Below, in pieces: positions 22,722 to 34,287 of a stretch of DNA of 64,000 nt. Made by a program: the position numbers and the translations under genes. The DNA is from Aspidiotus rigidus (lineage: Eukaryota > Arthropoda > Insecta > Hemiptera > Diaspididae): contig JAVHKY010000011.1 in NCBI GenBank assembly GCA_035079385.1, positions 11,302,001-11,366,000 on the forward strand, given 5' to 3'. Below the pieces are notes generated by a model that was not told where the DNA came from, searched no databases, and was given only the letters and a program-made list of their open reading frames with translations. Positions within the stretch are counted from its first letter, which is position 1; each line of letters begins with the position of its first letter.

Positions 22722-23862
22722 GCGGTAGGCGCGGTATTCCCCAGGGCTCTGTTTTGGGACTCACGTTGTGGAATATCGCATTCAGCGGCCTTTTTAAGAC
22801 AAGTTGATGATACCCTGGTGGTTGGCTCTGCCGACACTGTTTCCGAGGTTGAGATCAAGGTGAACCAGGAACTAGAGGCTGTGACCGGTTGGATGGAGTC
22901 GGCCGGAGTAAGCTTGGCAGTAGAAAAGACGGAGGCCATAATATCCACGACCCATCGAAAGTTTAATCCACCCACCTTTCGCCTGCAAGTTGTGGCTGTC
23001 TAGACTAACAAGTACTAAAGTACCTGGGGCTCTGTTCGACAGTAACCTAAGCTTCGGTCACCACTTCAAGATGATGACGGAGAAAACTGCCAGGATGGTG
23101 ACACGCTTGTCCTACCTAATGTCAAACCAGGGAGGACCTAGAGAAGCTATAAGAAGACTCTATGTGAGCGTAGCAATGTCGGTCCTCCCTTATGGAGCCC
23201 TAGTTTGAGCCGACTCTATGAAGATCATATATAGAAGAAGAGAGATGGGAAAAATTCAACGAAGAGCTGCGCTTAGGTGTGTTAGTATCTACCGTACTGT
23301 ATCGACGAATGCTCTTTGCTTATTAGCACGGACACCGCCAATCGATCTGCTGGCAGAAGAACGAGCAGTGGTGTTCGAGACAAAGATCATACAAGTCTCG
23401 CGGGTCAAGCAGGAGCCCAGGCACTCCTTACTTGCCAAGTGGAAAGAGCGACTCGCCCACACAGGAAAGGGCGAGTGGACCCGCGTGCTAATATGTGATC
23501 TTGACCAGTGGGTGGACAGAGACCATGGCCAGCTGAATTTTCATCTTACCCAAATGATGAGTGGTCATGGGTGCTTCAACAAGTACATACACAAAATGGG
23601 GAAAGTTGAGCAATCGTCGTGTTCACACTGTCAGGAGCGGAGTGATGGACCACAATACACCATCTTCAAGTGTGAGGCGCGGAAATGTAAGCGGGGTGAG
23701 CTAAAACGGTCTCTCGCGGAGATCGGGGATGATGAAGAACTCATCCCAAGTAATCTGGTTCTATACGTGCTCAGAACAACGCAGGAATGGAGCCATGTAT
23801 CTTCATTTGCCGCTAAAGTGATGAAGAAGAGAATGAACACGGAATGGGAGCGGCATATGTAG
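22722..23862 (+). pseudogene. 5'-truncated R1-like LINE ORF2, C-terminal half
   Basis: Begins inside the RT: a diverged RGIPQGS-like box with a frame change at 22725-22790, then VDDTLVVGSADT (DD box), LEAVTGWMESAGVSLAVEKTEA, KYLGALFDSNLSFG..H, and MSNQGGPREAIRRLYVSV. After a stop near 23208 it continues at 23218-23862 with GKIQRRAALRCVSIYRTVS and a C-terminal zinc-knuckle-like SCSHCQERSDGPQYTIFKC, in which the usual His is replaced. R1-type ORF2 proteins are about 1000 aa; only the last 380 or so are here, in at least three pieces. The GAA tract follows within what should be its 3' UTR. Confidence 0.85.
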
Positions 23863-24024
23863 AGCCACGTTATGGCCTCTCACATCTACGTGTACCATCC
23901 CCCATGCTGCTGTTGCTGCAACATTTCTTCTCGTCAGCACCTGCACCACTACATACAGGGTGCTCAGGGGGGGAGCGCCAACAGAAGAAAAAGAGGGCAT
24001 TCACTAGGCATTAGTCAAGAAATA

Positions 24025-24711
24025 GAAGAAGAAGAAGAAGAAGAAGAAGAAGAAGAAGAAGAAGAAGAAGAAGAAGAAGAAGAAGAAGAAGAAGAAGAAG
24101 AAGAAGAAGAAGAAGAAGAAGAAGAAGAAGAAGAAGAAGAAGAAGAAGAAGAAGAAGAAGAAGAAGAAGAAGAAGAAGAAGAAGAAGAAGAAGAAGAAGA
24201 AGAAGAAGAAGAAGAAGAAGAAGAAGAAGAAGAAGAAGAAGAAGAAGAAGAAGAAGAAGAAGAAGAAGAAGAAGAAGAAGAAGAAGAAGAAGAAGAAGAA
24301 GAAGAAGAAGAAGAAGAAGAAGAAGAAGAAGAAGAAGAAGAAGAAGAAGAAGAAGAAGAAGAAGAAGAAGAAGAAGAAGAAGAAGAAGAAGAAGAAGAGA
24401 AGAAGAAGAAGAAGAAGAAGAAGAAGAAGAAGAAGAAGAAGAAGAAGAAGAAGAAGAAGAAGAAGAAGAAGAAGAAGAAGAAGAAGAAGAAGAAGAAGAA
24501 GAAGAAGAAGAAGAAGAAGAAGAAGAAGAAGAAGAAGAAGAAGAAGAAGAAGAAGAAGAAGAAGAAGAAGAAGAAGAAGAAGAAGAAGAAGAAGAAGAAG
24601 AAGAAGAAGAAGAAGAAGAAGAAGAAGAAGAAGAAGAAGAAGAAGAAGAAGAAGAAGAAGAAGAAGAAGAAGAAGAAGAAGAAGAAGAAGAAGAAGAAGA
24701 AGAAGAAGAAG

Positions 24712-24772
<61 letters not shown>

Positions 24773-25136
24773 AAGAAGAAGAAGAAGAAGAAGAAGAAGA
24801 AGAAGAAGAAGAAGAAGAAGAAGAAGAAGAAGAAGAAGAAGAAGAAGAAGAAGAAGAAGAAGAAGAAGAAGAAGAAGAAGAAGAAGAAGAAGAAGAAGAA
24901 GAAGAAGAAGAAGAAGAAGAAGAAGAAGAAGAAGAAGAAGAAGAAGAAGAAGAAGAAGAAGAAGAAGAAGAAGAAGAAGAAGAAGAAGAAGAAGAAGAAG
25001 AAGAAGAAGAAGAAGAAGAAGAAGAAGAAGAAGAAGAAGAAGAAGAAGAAGAAGAAGAAGAAGAAGAAGAAGAAGAAGAAGAAGAAGAAGAAGAAGAAGA
25101 AGAAGAAGAAGAAGAAGAAGAAGAAGAAGAAGAAGA
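24025..25136. repeat. 1.1-kb GAA/TTC trinucleotide tract
   Basis: About 370 tandem GAA units with only two visible irregularities: a lost A near 24399 and an inserted T near 24742. It ends in gacgacgaggaggagg. The poly-Glu/poly-Lys open frame at 23872-24744 arises from the repeat. Long purine-only GAA tracts can form triplexes. Its length in the assembly should be treated as approximate. Confidence 0.97.
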
Positions 25137-25470
25137 CGACGAGGAGGAGGAAGAACCCCCGCCTGAGAAGCTATAGTCGCGAAGGATTGCTACTGAGCTC
25201 CTAGTGGGTTCCCAATGGTGACTGAAAGCTCAGGTGGAGGAGTTGATACGCGTCGTCTACGGTACAGAACTATCTGAATTCCAGATTTGAGTTCTGAGCG
25301 CTCCCTGGGTCAGTAGGATAGAGGCCTCATTGACGGACATTCCACAGCGCGTGGAACCCCAGGAGAAATGAAGCCAGGCCACTCTCAATTCTAGCCCTCT
25401 GGACTACCGACGCGAGGCCTCAAGAGGTAGATACCGGTGCCGGAGGTGCGGATTTTCGGGAACCACTTTG
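25137..25470 (+). other. Possible 3' UTR remnant of the R1-like LINE
   Basis: GC-richer sequence unlike the flanking composite repeats, located between the GAA tract and the next composite repeat. It has no open frame of note. It may be the distal 3' UTR of the LINE at 22722; no poly(A) tail is visible, so this is inference. Confidence 0.35.
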
Positions 25471-25529
25471 GGCGTGCGTGCACGCTTATACACCCTCGTC
25501 TTCAAAGGCGATCGTATAGAACTCAGAAG

Positions 25530-26400
25530 TCAAAAATTTCTTTTCCAAGTCCCCCCACCCCTATCACATAGCTTAGAGGTCGAAATTTCAACAGGGAACC
25601 TGTTTTATGGGGGGCCTTTTGAAAAATTTGCCGTGCGCCGTGCGCTGTCCGCTTCCGACCTCTTTTGTCATACATGACTCGAGAGTAGAAATTTTTTCAA
25701 GTCCCCCTCCTATCATTTATAGCTCGATAGTCGAAATTTTCTTCAAATACTCTTCCTATCGTATGTATTTTTCAAATCCCCCTCCTAGCATATATAGCTT
25801 GAGAGTCAAGAAACAGTAGGCTTAAGGTGTAGACCTTCTTTATAACTAGCTTTATACTAGGTCTAGTCTTCCTTGAATTCTCCATACCTAATTCAATTTG
25901 ACTCATAAAACAGGTTCCCTGCGTTCCTCGTTTAACTTCGTTAAGGAAGCCGTCATTTTTCTAAGTCATTCTCCTACCATACGTAGCTCTTAAGTCCTAC
26001 CCGGTGACATCACAATTTGATGACGTCATAGGTCAGACTTATGACGTCACAATCCAATGACGTCATACATTTTTCAGATCCCACGTGCCCCAAGAAACAG
26101 TTTACTGCCACTCCTCATTTAACTCCGTATGGAGGGGGGGTGGAGAAAACGTCCGCTGTCCGGCCGACCGGCAAAGCACGAAGCTCGAAAATTTTCCAAG
26201 ACCTTCCTACCATATATGATTTACGCGGCGGGGCCTGTGATGTCACAACCTGATGACGTCATAGATCAGATTGTTTCAGGTTCCCTCTCATTATATACAG
26301 CTTCAAAGTCCGGGCCTGTGACGTCACAATCTAGATCTTTCAGACCCCACGTGCCTCATAAAACAGGTTCCCTGCCACCCCTCGCTTAACTCCGTTAAAG
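25530..26400. repeat. Composite dispersed repeat with TGACGTCA palindromes
   Basis: 45-bp monomers at 25540-25810, the hairpin block aacagggaacctgtttt at 25591, the taggcttaaggtgtag block at 25825, the gttccctgcgttcctcg block at 25915, then a run of tgacatcac / gatgacgtcat sites at 26006-26070 and 26238-26330. Confidence 0.85.
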
Positions 26401-26404
26401 AACG

Positions 26405-27065
26405 AGTGAGTTTGTTGGGGGAGCCCTTACGGATGCAGAAGTGCCCGCATACTTGCTCAGGGTGGTCAGTAGTCATCTTAGTAGTAGAGAAGTCCAAGTA
26501 GAGACGTCTACTAGTACAGTAAATCGCCCAGTTACTTGTGGGGTGCCACAGAGGTCGGTCCCTGGGCCACTCTTGTGATGCGACGCATTTAAAGGGATTT
26601 TCAAGGTGAAACTGCCACCGAGTGTTGAGCTTATCTGCTATCGGATGACACACTGCTGGTATGCACTGCCGAAACAACTGTAGCGGCGGAGAGCGAGAGA
26701 ACCCGAGCTCTAGAGGCCGTGACGCATTGGATCGATTCAGCCGGACTAGAGATAGCTGTCACTACCCGTCGAAAGTTCTGTTCATCCACCTTTCGCCTGC
26801 AAGGTGTGGAAATCAAGACCGAGAAACTAATGAAGTACCTAGGCATCTGGTTCGACTCAAAACTGAGCTTCAGGCACAATATCCTTATGATAGCGGGGAA
26901 AGAGGGCAGCGTAGTGATGAGAAACTTGAGAGGGCCGAGAGAAGCGAGAAGAAGGATCATGGAGCACTCCTGCATTGTGCCCCAGTATAAACCAACTCCA
27001 TGAGGATACCCCATTGAAGGAGAGAGATAGAAAAGATCCAACGAAGAGCTGCGCTAGGTGGCTCT
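26405..27065 (+). pseudogene. Decayed R1-like LINE RT fragment
   Basis: Translation in pieces gives VPAYLLRVVSSHLSSREVQ, then CGVPQRSVPGPLL (B box with substitutions), and farther on KTEKLMKYLGIWFDSKLSF followed by GPREARRRIMEHSC. Stops and frame changes separate the blocks, and the DD box is lost. It is closely related to the fragment at 54385-55030: the two can be lined up word for word at 26410-26610 and 54415-54620. Confidence 0.82.
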
Positions 27066-27069
27066 TTGC

Positions 27070-28690
27070 ATATTAGAGTCTGTTTTCAGGGTCCGAAAAT
27101 TTGTTGTTTCAATTTCAGGCCAAACTACTTTCAACGTTACCAAAATCACGGTCGCCAAAAGCAAAAAAAGAACCATTTAAAGAGAAATGAAGTTGAAGAA
27201 ACTCGAAACGCGCGACATTATCCGGCAAATTTGAAATATAGCGACAATTTTGTCGACTGCCGCTAAGATATGGTTTACGCCACGATGGTGTAATGACGGT
27301 TGAAAAGCATATTTTCAGCGGCCAACCGCACGATTAATTCGCTCTCGTTGGCGCGTGATATACCTCTCCATTATGCTTATCAACGGTGCGCTTTACAAAA
27401 GTATTCCGCAGACAACATTCCGCCAGCTAATACACGGAAGAAGGATGGTCGTCGAGCTATAGGTGGGTATTTATTAAAGCGCTTTCGACGCGTTCGAAAA
27501 AAAAAAAAAAACGTGAAAGAGAAAAAAAATGCCAACTGGCAATACGCGCACATTGTTTCCGCTGTCAACACAATCTTAATAATTTCAGCAGCTAGTTTTT
27601 CCGTGCCGCTGGATCCGAATAAGTTTTCCTAAAATAAATGCGTTCGAGCGTGAATATCGTCTTGACGGTTTGCCGCTTAATTATGCGATCATCTAAAAAG
27701 TTCATTTTTCAATGCTTTCTCCGCGATGCGACGCGCGGAGAAATAATAGAGTGACTATTGTACAGAAAACGCGGTACACTTCGTCCATCGTCGTGCAGCA
27801 TCTCGCCCGTCGAGCTGCTCTCTTTCCCGGTACGTATTATTATCGAATAATAATGGGGGATGGCACGTAGAGAGAATAGCTATGAAATGACGCTTGCCGA
27901 ATGTACGCCGCGTATTTATAAGGAAAGCTCATCGCCCCGTTAGCTCGCATTAAAATCTCGGTTTTCGGATTATATACCCGGTAGTTCGTCGTAATAGAAC
28001 AAGAATAATCTTGATATCGTTCGTATAAATGCGCAGTGGTGTGTCAAGCGCCTGTGGATTTTAGCAAGGTACCCCGTCTACGAGCTTTGTAATTTATAGA
28101 ATTACTCGAGTGCGTTACAGGTAATTTAATTTATTTTGAATTGGAAATATATCCGAACGAGGATATCGTTTACGGCCCAATTAATACAGGGTGTGCGCGA
28201 GCAGTTGGACGACGACGACATAATAATAATAATAATCCTTATTGGAATACAATGACGGCCGAAAGATTCCGACGCGCGACAGACTGTTACACGCAGTACC
28301 ATAATCCTTTCTTTCGGTAATTTTCTGAAAGAGGGCGGACACTTCTCTACAATCTTCAGTTGACGGAACATGAAATGCAAACTTCCGCTCGATTGAAAAA
28401 TTTCTGTTTGACGATTTTTATACATGAAGGTATAGTAGCCCTATCAATGCACTGGCGCTCTCTGGGGTATAAAGTTGAAAGACAGTTTCGAATACTGATT
28501 TCTCTATGACTCTCTGGTGAGAAGGAGGAGGCAGTTTATGTAACCATATTATTCACCATCAATCCATTGTCCTTTAAAGCAGAGAACTGAGGACACAGAT
28601 GAGTGAGGGCTAGAGAGGGACATCATAAATACGTTGTCGTTTCGACAAATTGTGATTCAGAGGGTGAACTACATTTGAGACTTGAAAAAA
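27070..28690. other. Unique, CG-containing intergenic island; no gene supported
   Basis: No dispersed repeats and no long coding frame. The frames at 27300-27632 plus and 28126-28425 minus show no domain. A short (ATA)n lies at 28218-28236. Confidence 0.35.
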
Positions 28691-28739
28691 ACTATTATAC
28701 TTTATTCCTTGTCACCTTGGGAGTTTAGGCTCGAAAGCT

Positions 28740-29790
28740 CATATTTTTCCTAGTTTTCCCCCTATCAGATACAGCTGAAAATTCAAAAAATTTTTTAGGT
28801 CCCTCTCCCATCATATTAAATTATAGCTTAAAAGTCGCTATTCTTGAAAGTCCTCTCTTATTACCTACAGTTCCGAAGTCAAAATTTTCCCAAGTCCTTC
28901 TACTGTCATATTTAGCTCTGAGGTCGAGAAAGTTCTCCTCATTTCACGTATAACTACGAGGTCGAAAGTTTTCAAAATCCAATCCGAGCTATATATATAG
29001 GAGGAGGACTTGAACCACTTGCTACCCCTCATTTAACTCTGTTAAAGAACCTGTGAGTTTTCTAAGTCCACCTCCTGTCATATATAGCTTGGGGCTGGAG
29101 CCTGTGACGTCACAAATTGATGGTGTCCAAGTCAGCCTGGAAACGTCACAATTTGATGACGTCGTAGGTCAGCTCTGTGACGTCACAATCTATATATTCC
29201 AGATCCCTCGTGCCCCATAAAATAAGTTCCCTGCCACTCCTCATTTAACTGCGTTACAGAACCCGTGTTCCAAGTCCCCCTCCTATCACATATATCTCAA
29301 AGGTTCAAATTTTTCCAAGTCCTTCTCCTATCATATATAGCTCGGGGGCTGGGGTCCGTCATATCAAAGTTTGACGACCTCAAAAGTCAGCCTTGTGACG
29401 TTACACTTTGATGACGTCATAGGTCAACCTTGTGATGTCACAATCTATATTTTTCAGATCCCACGTGCCCCCTAAAACAGGTTTCCCACCACCCCTCATT
29501 TAACTCCGTTCAAGAACCCGTGAATTTTCCAAGTTGCCCTCCTATCATATATAGCTTAGGGCCGGGCCTGTGACGTCACAGTTTGATGACGTCATAGATT
29601 TTTCTAGTTCACCACCTATTGTAAATATAGCTTTAAAGTACGGACCTGTGACGTCACAATTTGATTACGTCGTAGGTCAGCCTTGTGATGTCACAATCTA
29701 CGTTTTTCAGATCCCACGTGCCCCATGAAACAGATTCTCTGTTACCCCTCGTTCAACTCCGTTAATGAACCCGCGAGTTTTTGAATACAT
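28740..29790. repeat. Composite repeat array dense in TGACGTCA palindromes
   Basis: Several tandem modules, each made of a 45-bp monomer, ggcctgtgacgtcaca, tttgatgacgtcatag, a second tgacgtcaca, ttcagatcccacgtgcccc, then ctgccaccc / catttaactccgtt. TGACGTCA or one-base variants occur at about 29104, 29157, 29178, 29397, 29411, 29571, 29587, 29648 and 29664. Modules repeat about every 200-300 bp. Confidence 0.88.
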
Positions 29791-29934
29791 GCGGTTTCTC
29801 ATCAAGACAAACGAATTTCAAACTTTATTAAGTGAAGAAGGATGACCCGTAAAAGAAGACTGGATGGAGACTTTTGGGTGTTGAAATCGTTAGCTCGTTC
29901 AGAGAAGAGGAGTATCAGAGAAAATATCCAAAAC

Positions 29935-30130
29935 GTCATCAGCTTGAGCTATCTCTTTTCATTACTCTCTTCTATTCTCGGGATCACTCACTCCGCTCGT
30001 AAGCCTCCCAACGATCTCCATTTTCCTAGGCCCAATAGTAATGCTGCTCGAGTTTCCCTCATACTAGGCCTCTGGGTCACGGCTGATGGCGTCATACTTG
30101 CAGATTTTGAGAATTGGGGTGCCTCAGACT
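29935..30130 (+). repeat. Dispersed repeat shared with 48825-49035
   Basis: gacgtcatcagcttgagct..., ttctattctcgggatcactc, actccgctcgtaagcctccc and tcacggctgatggcgtcat are matched in order at 48825-49035. The open frames at 29842-30192 and 48806-49036 arise from this shared repeat. Confidence 0.75.
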
Positions 30131-30761
30131 TCTCCGTAATCTCCCTTATACTCGGCTATACACTGTACAGTATACTAAACTATACTTATTAGCCTTTATG
30201 AAACCAGGCATAACGTAGGTAACCTTAATGCAGCAGTACAAATGCCTGTACTAAATCCCCTATAGATGACCAGGATTGAACTTCCAAATTTAAGCATCAG
30301 TCTCAGGATCACAGTTGATAACGTCACCAACTGAGGAAAAGAAGAGATGTACAGTATTATCAGGGAGAAAACTTACGGGGTGGCGGTGTGAAGTCACAAC
30401 TTCTGGAATTAGGGACTAGGATTCAGGAATGGAACTTATTAATTAAAAAAGGTTGAATAAGATCATGACGTCATCAATGTACTTGAGTGGTTAATAGGCG
30501 ATAGAGGATGGGCGTGAAGAAAATACAAACGTGAGAGTATGACGCATTACTCGGCAGCCCTGAACACAAAGGAAAGTACAAGCAGGAGAGTTTGACGTCA
30601 TCAGTTATTCGCGGTTTAAATTCGCACGAAGGTATGACTTACGAAAATCAGAGCGTGTCATCAAGAGAAATTACAATAGTACCCTACAGAAAGGGGACTT
30701 GTAGTACTTTCAGAAATTTCAACTACAGGAAAAGGAGAGAGAAACAATTTTGTGACAGATA

Positions 30762-32218
30762 TAGTGCAGGCAAATTAGAGCCATATTGAAAAAAAAAATT
30801 TGCTGGAGCAAATGTTTCTTTGCTGAAAATGGTTCAGGATATGGTCCTGAACAACATACTAAAATTCCCGCGTTTTCCCCCTGGAGCTCCATTTTTCATG
30901 GAAGTTCGAACCTCCAAAAATTAGTTTCTCGCCTACCTATATCGCGTGAAATTGAAATTTTATTAAAAAATGTTTCAAACAAAAGTTGTTCCTAGTTAAA
31001 TTTCCTATCAAATAACGTATTCAATTTTCAGCCTATGGTAATTAGTGCCTTTGCAAAGGGCGTTCAAAACAGTCCCAAAATCAGTTTTTCCATGTATCTC
31101 AAAAAATTGAAATTTTATTAAAAAATATTTCAAACAAAAGTTGTTCCTCGTTAAATTTGCTATAAAGTGAGCTATTCATCCTTTAGGACGTTCTGTTTTA
31201 ATAGGGGTTTCAACCGTCCAAGATTTAGTCTTTTGCTTAGATCTTGTCTAATTGAAATTTTATTAAAAAATGCTTCAAACACAAGTTGTTTCTCGTTAAT
31301 AACGTATTCAAGGTTCAGCCTAGGAAAATTAGTGCCCCGTCAAAACCTTAAAAGGCCGTTTCAAAGAGGACCAAAATCAGTTTTTCCACTTATCTCCCAA
31401 AATTGAAATTTTATGAAAAAATGTTTCAAATGAAAGTTGTTCCTTTCAGAATAGAGTAATTTGTCTATGCAAAAAGTGTGTTAGCTTGATTTTTCCTGTA
31501 GGTTCCTCAACCGAATCTTACTCCATGGGGCTATTATATTTCAGATAATTTTTGTTTGAAACATTTTTTAATAAAATTTCTCTTAGACAAGATTGATATA
31601 AGCAAAGACTAAATCTTGAGGGATTGAAAACCCTATTAAAACAGAACGTCTTGAAGGATGAATAGCTTATTTTATAGCAAATTTAACGAAGAACAACATT
31701 TATCTGAAACATTTTTTCATAAAATTTCAATTTTGTGAGATATATGGAAAACTGATTTTGGTCCTCTTTTGAAAGGCCTTTTAAGGCTTTGTCGGGGTAC
31801 TAATTGACCTAGGCTGAACCTTGAATGCGTTATTTGGTAGGAAATTTAACGAGGAACAACTTTTGTTTGAAACATTTTTTAATAAAATTTCAATTTGGAA
31901 AAACTTGATTTTGGGACTCTTTTGAACGCCCTTTGCAAAGACACTAATTGGCATAGGCTGAAAATTGAATACGTTATTTGGTAGGAAATTTAACGAGGAA
32001 CAACTTTTGTTTGAAACATTTTTTAGTAAAATTTCAATTTCACGCGATATAGGCGAAAAACTAATTTTTGGGGGGTTCGAACCCCCATAAAAAAGAAGCT
32101 CTTGGGAGAAAGCGCGGGATTTTCAGAATATATTCAGGACCACATCCTGAACCATTTTCAGCAAAGAAACGTTTGCTCCAGCAAAATTTTTTTTTTTTTT
32201 TCTTATTTGCCTACACTA
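30762..32218. mobile_element. Foldback element: long inverted repeats with internal subrepeats
   Basis: Outer ends tagtgcaggcaaat (30762) and its near complement atttgcctacacta (ending 32218). The arms stay complementary for about 700 bp, for example tttgctggagcaaatg at 30799 versus catcc...cgtttgctccagcaaaa at about 32170, meeting near 31500. Within each arm a unit of about 90-150 bp recurs four or five times (gaaattttattaaaaaatg, ttcaaacaaaagttgttcc, tcgttaaattt). A possible 3-bp direct repeat ata flanks it. No coding sequence. Palindromic, internally repeated elements of this kind are called Foldback elements. Confidence 0.85.
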
Positions 32219-32219
32219 A

Positions 32220-32809
32220 TAATTGACAACAGCAAAGTTTACTCGTACGGTTTCCTGCATGCCAATGTAGAAGTTGCAATAGCTGTCAATTTTCTGATTG
32301 TGTTTCAAGGCTGGTGGTCATTCCGAAATTTGGGTCACGAAATCGCGTCTCGAGTACGTTTCATAAAATTGACATTACGAGCTAGATGACGTCATGAGTG
32401 ACGTTGACCGACTTTAAGATTGTGTGTTACTTTCGGACCTGTATCCTCAGCCTTTATGAACTATACCTGACATAAATACTTAAATCGATATAAATATAAC
32501 AGTCGTTACATCGATACAGACTATATCGATATGATCGGTATTAACATGATCAATAAAATATGAAAGCATTTTTCCTTTTCTCTCGATCCTAACCTGGCCT
32601 ACACCAAGAAGTTCTGAGTGATTTGGTGATAATATTGAAGTAATCAGAAAGAGGCCTCTCCACCGAAAGATTTGTTTTTTGGCTCCAACCTTGATTTAAA
32701 GAGCTGACATGACAATCTTATAATCTTCTTGTCTTCCTCTTACACCTTCGATTATCATTTTCAGTCCCCCAAATTTTTTCCGGAAAATAACTTCAGCATG
32801 TATCATTGC
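32220..32809. other. Flank between foldback element and Jockey LINE
   Basis: No gene seen. An ATCGATAT-rich stretch (32485-32540) resembles one at 40660-40740 and 53100-53165. Positions 32798-32809 are the left copy of the LINE target duplication. Confidence 0.4.
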
Positions 32810-33057
32810 GAGTTCTTATCTGTACGTTGTGGAGCAAACATGTGCGCTTGTTCGTCTCGCTGAATAATTTCACGTCGTATGTATGAATTGAATTAAATCA
32901 CGCGGAGTGGTGCCTGCTTAATCGTGTGTTAATATTACTGTCACGCCGGACATTGTATTGGGTATTACCTTACACTCGCTTATCGGTTCCTGCCCTTTTG
33001 GGCCAACTTCTCATAGCTGCGGCGATCGCCGCGATCCAGAATTCCAACCTGTACATC

Positions 33058-34287
33058 ATGTTAGATAAGCAGGAGGAAACAAAGAATAATCGGTCAGATA
33101 AAACACCAGGTAAAACATTTAATCAAACTTCTATTAAAGATTATGCTCAAGATCAGTGGCAAACTGTAGTTAGCAAAAAGAGAAAAGTAACAGATTCTCC
33201 TAGTCCAAATAAACAACTGCCAAAGGATAAGAGTAAAATAACTCAGAATCCACTTACCTCCAATAAATTCTCTGTCTTAAATGTAGAAGGTGGGCAAGAG
33301 AATGACTCAAGTACAAACCTTTCAAAGATGGAATTAGATTTGAACACTCATAAAAAAACAATACCACCGCCGATATTTGTGCAAGGTGTTACCAGTTATA
33401 AAGGGATGTTAGATAGAATAAAGCAAACCATTCCTAGTGATCATTTCACAACTAAAGCCATTGCTAATGAGGCAGTAAAAATTAACGTGACAGAAGTCGA
33501 TAGTTATCGCAAACTAGTCAAGGAATTCCGAGACAGAGAGATTAAATTCTTTACCTACCAACTAAAAGCTGATCGAGCCTTTAGAGTGGTTCTACGTCAC
33601 CTACATTTCTCAGTCAACCCGGATGAAATCAAGGAAGCTCTTCTAAATGAAGGGTTCACCGCCAGAAATGTAATCAATATACGTCATGCAAGAACTAAAG
33701 AACCTCTTCCTCTTTTCTTCATAGACCTAGACCCGGTAGGCGATTATAAGAAAATATATGAAATGAAAACCCTCCTACACCATCGAGTTACCATTGAATC
33801 TCCACGCCCGCGAAAAGAGATTGTGCAGTGTATGAGATGCCAGAAATTTGGTCATACTCGCACTTATTGCACCCTTCCCCCTGTTTGTGTGAAATGCGGT
33901 CAAGACCATGACAACCGACTGTGTACTAAGACTACCGATACTGCGCCAACCTGCGGACTGTGTGGAGGCAACCACACAGCTAATTACCGAGGCTGCCCAG
34001 TCTACCTGAAAGCTAAAGCCCCAACGAAAACTCAGCAAAAACCTACTAGTAAAGTGAACGTAACAAAATTCAGTCAACAAGCTACAGCATTGGAATCTCT
34101 GGAGACCAGATAAGTAACGCCAACCTATGCTCAGACTGTGAGCTCTCAAGCTAATAATGCCATTCCAGTGGCAACAACAAGAATGGAGCAGATGTTTGAA
34201 AAGATGTGCGCGCACATTGAAACTATGATTAGCCAGAACATGCGGATCCTCGACCTGCTAATTAAACTAGCAACTAAGCTTAATTAA
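33058..34287 (+). pseudogene. LINE ORF1 (Gag-like, zinc knuckle protein) with a premature stop
   Basis: Starts at ATG 33058 (MLDKQEE). After a charged N-terminus, residues about 165-255 match the PRE/C2HC-associated region of Jockey-clade Gag proteins (FTYQLKADRAFRVVLRHLH, EIKEALLNEGF, PLPLFFIDLDP). Zinc knuckles follow: CMRCQKFGHTRTYC, CVKCGQDHDNRLC, CGLCGGNHTANYRGC. A TAA at 34111-34113 stops it at 351 aa, but the same frame stays open for another 57 codons to TAA 34285-34287. There the stop and the ORF2 ATG share a base (TAATG), so the 34111 stop is probably a late lesion. The role is RNA binding and ribonucleoprotein formation. Confidence 0.9.

Noticed and set aside
23872..24744. 290-aa poly-Glu/poly-Lys open frame
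   Set aside because: It is the GAA tract read in two frames; the switch from Glu to Lys is a single-base slip at about 24399. No coding support.
29842..30192. 116-aa plus-strand frame
   Set aside because: Most of it lies in a dispersed repeat whose second copy (48825-49035) does not preserve the frame.
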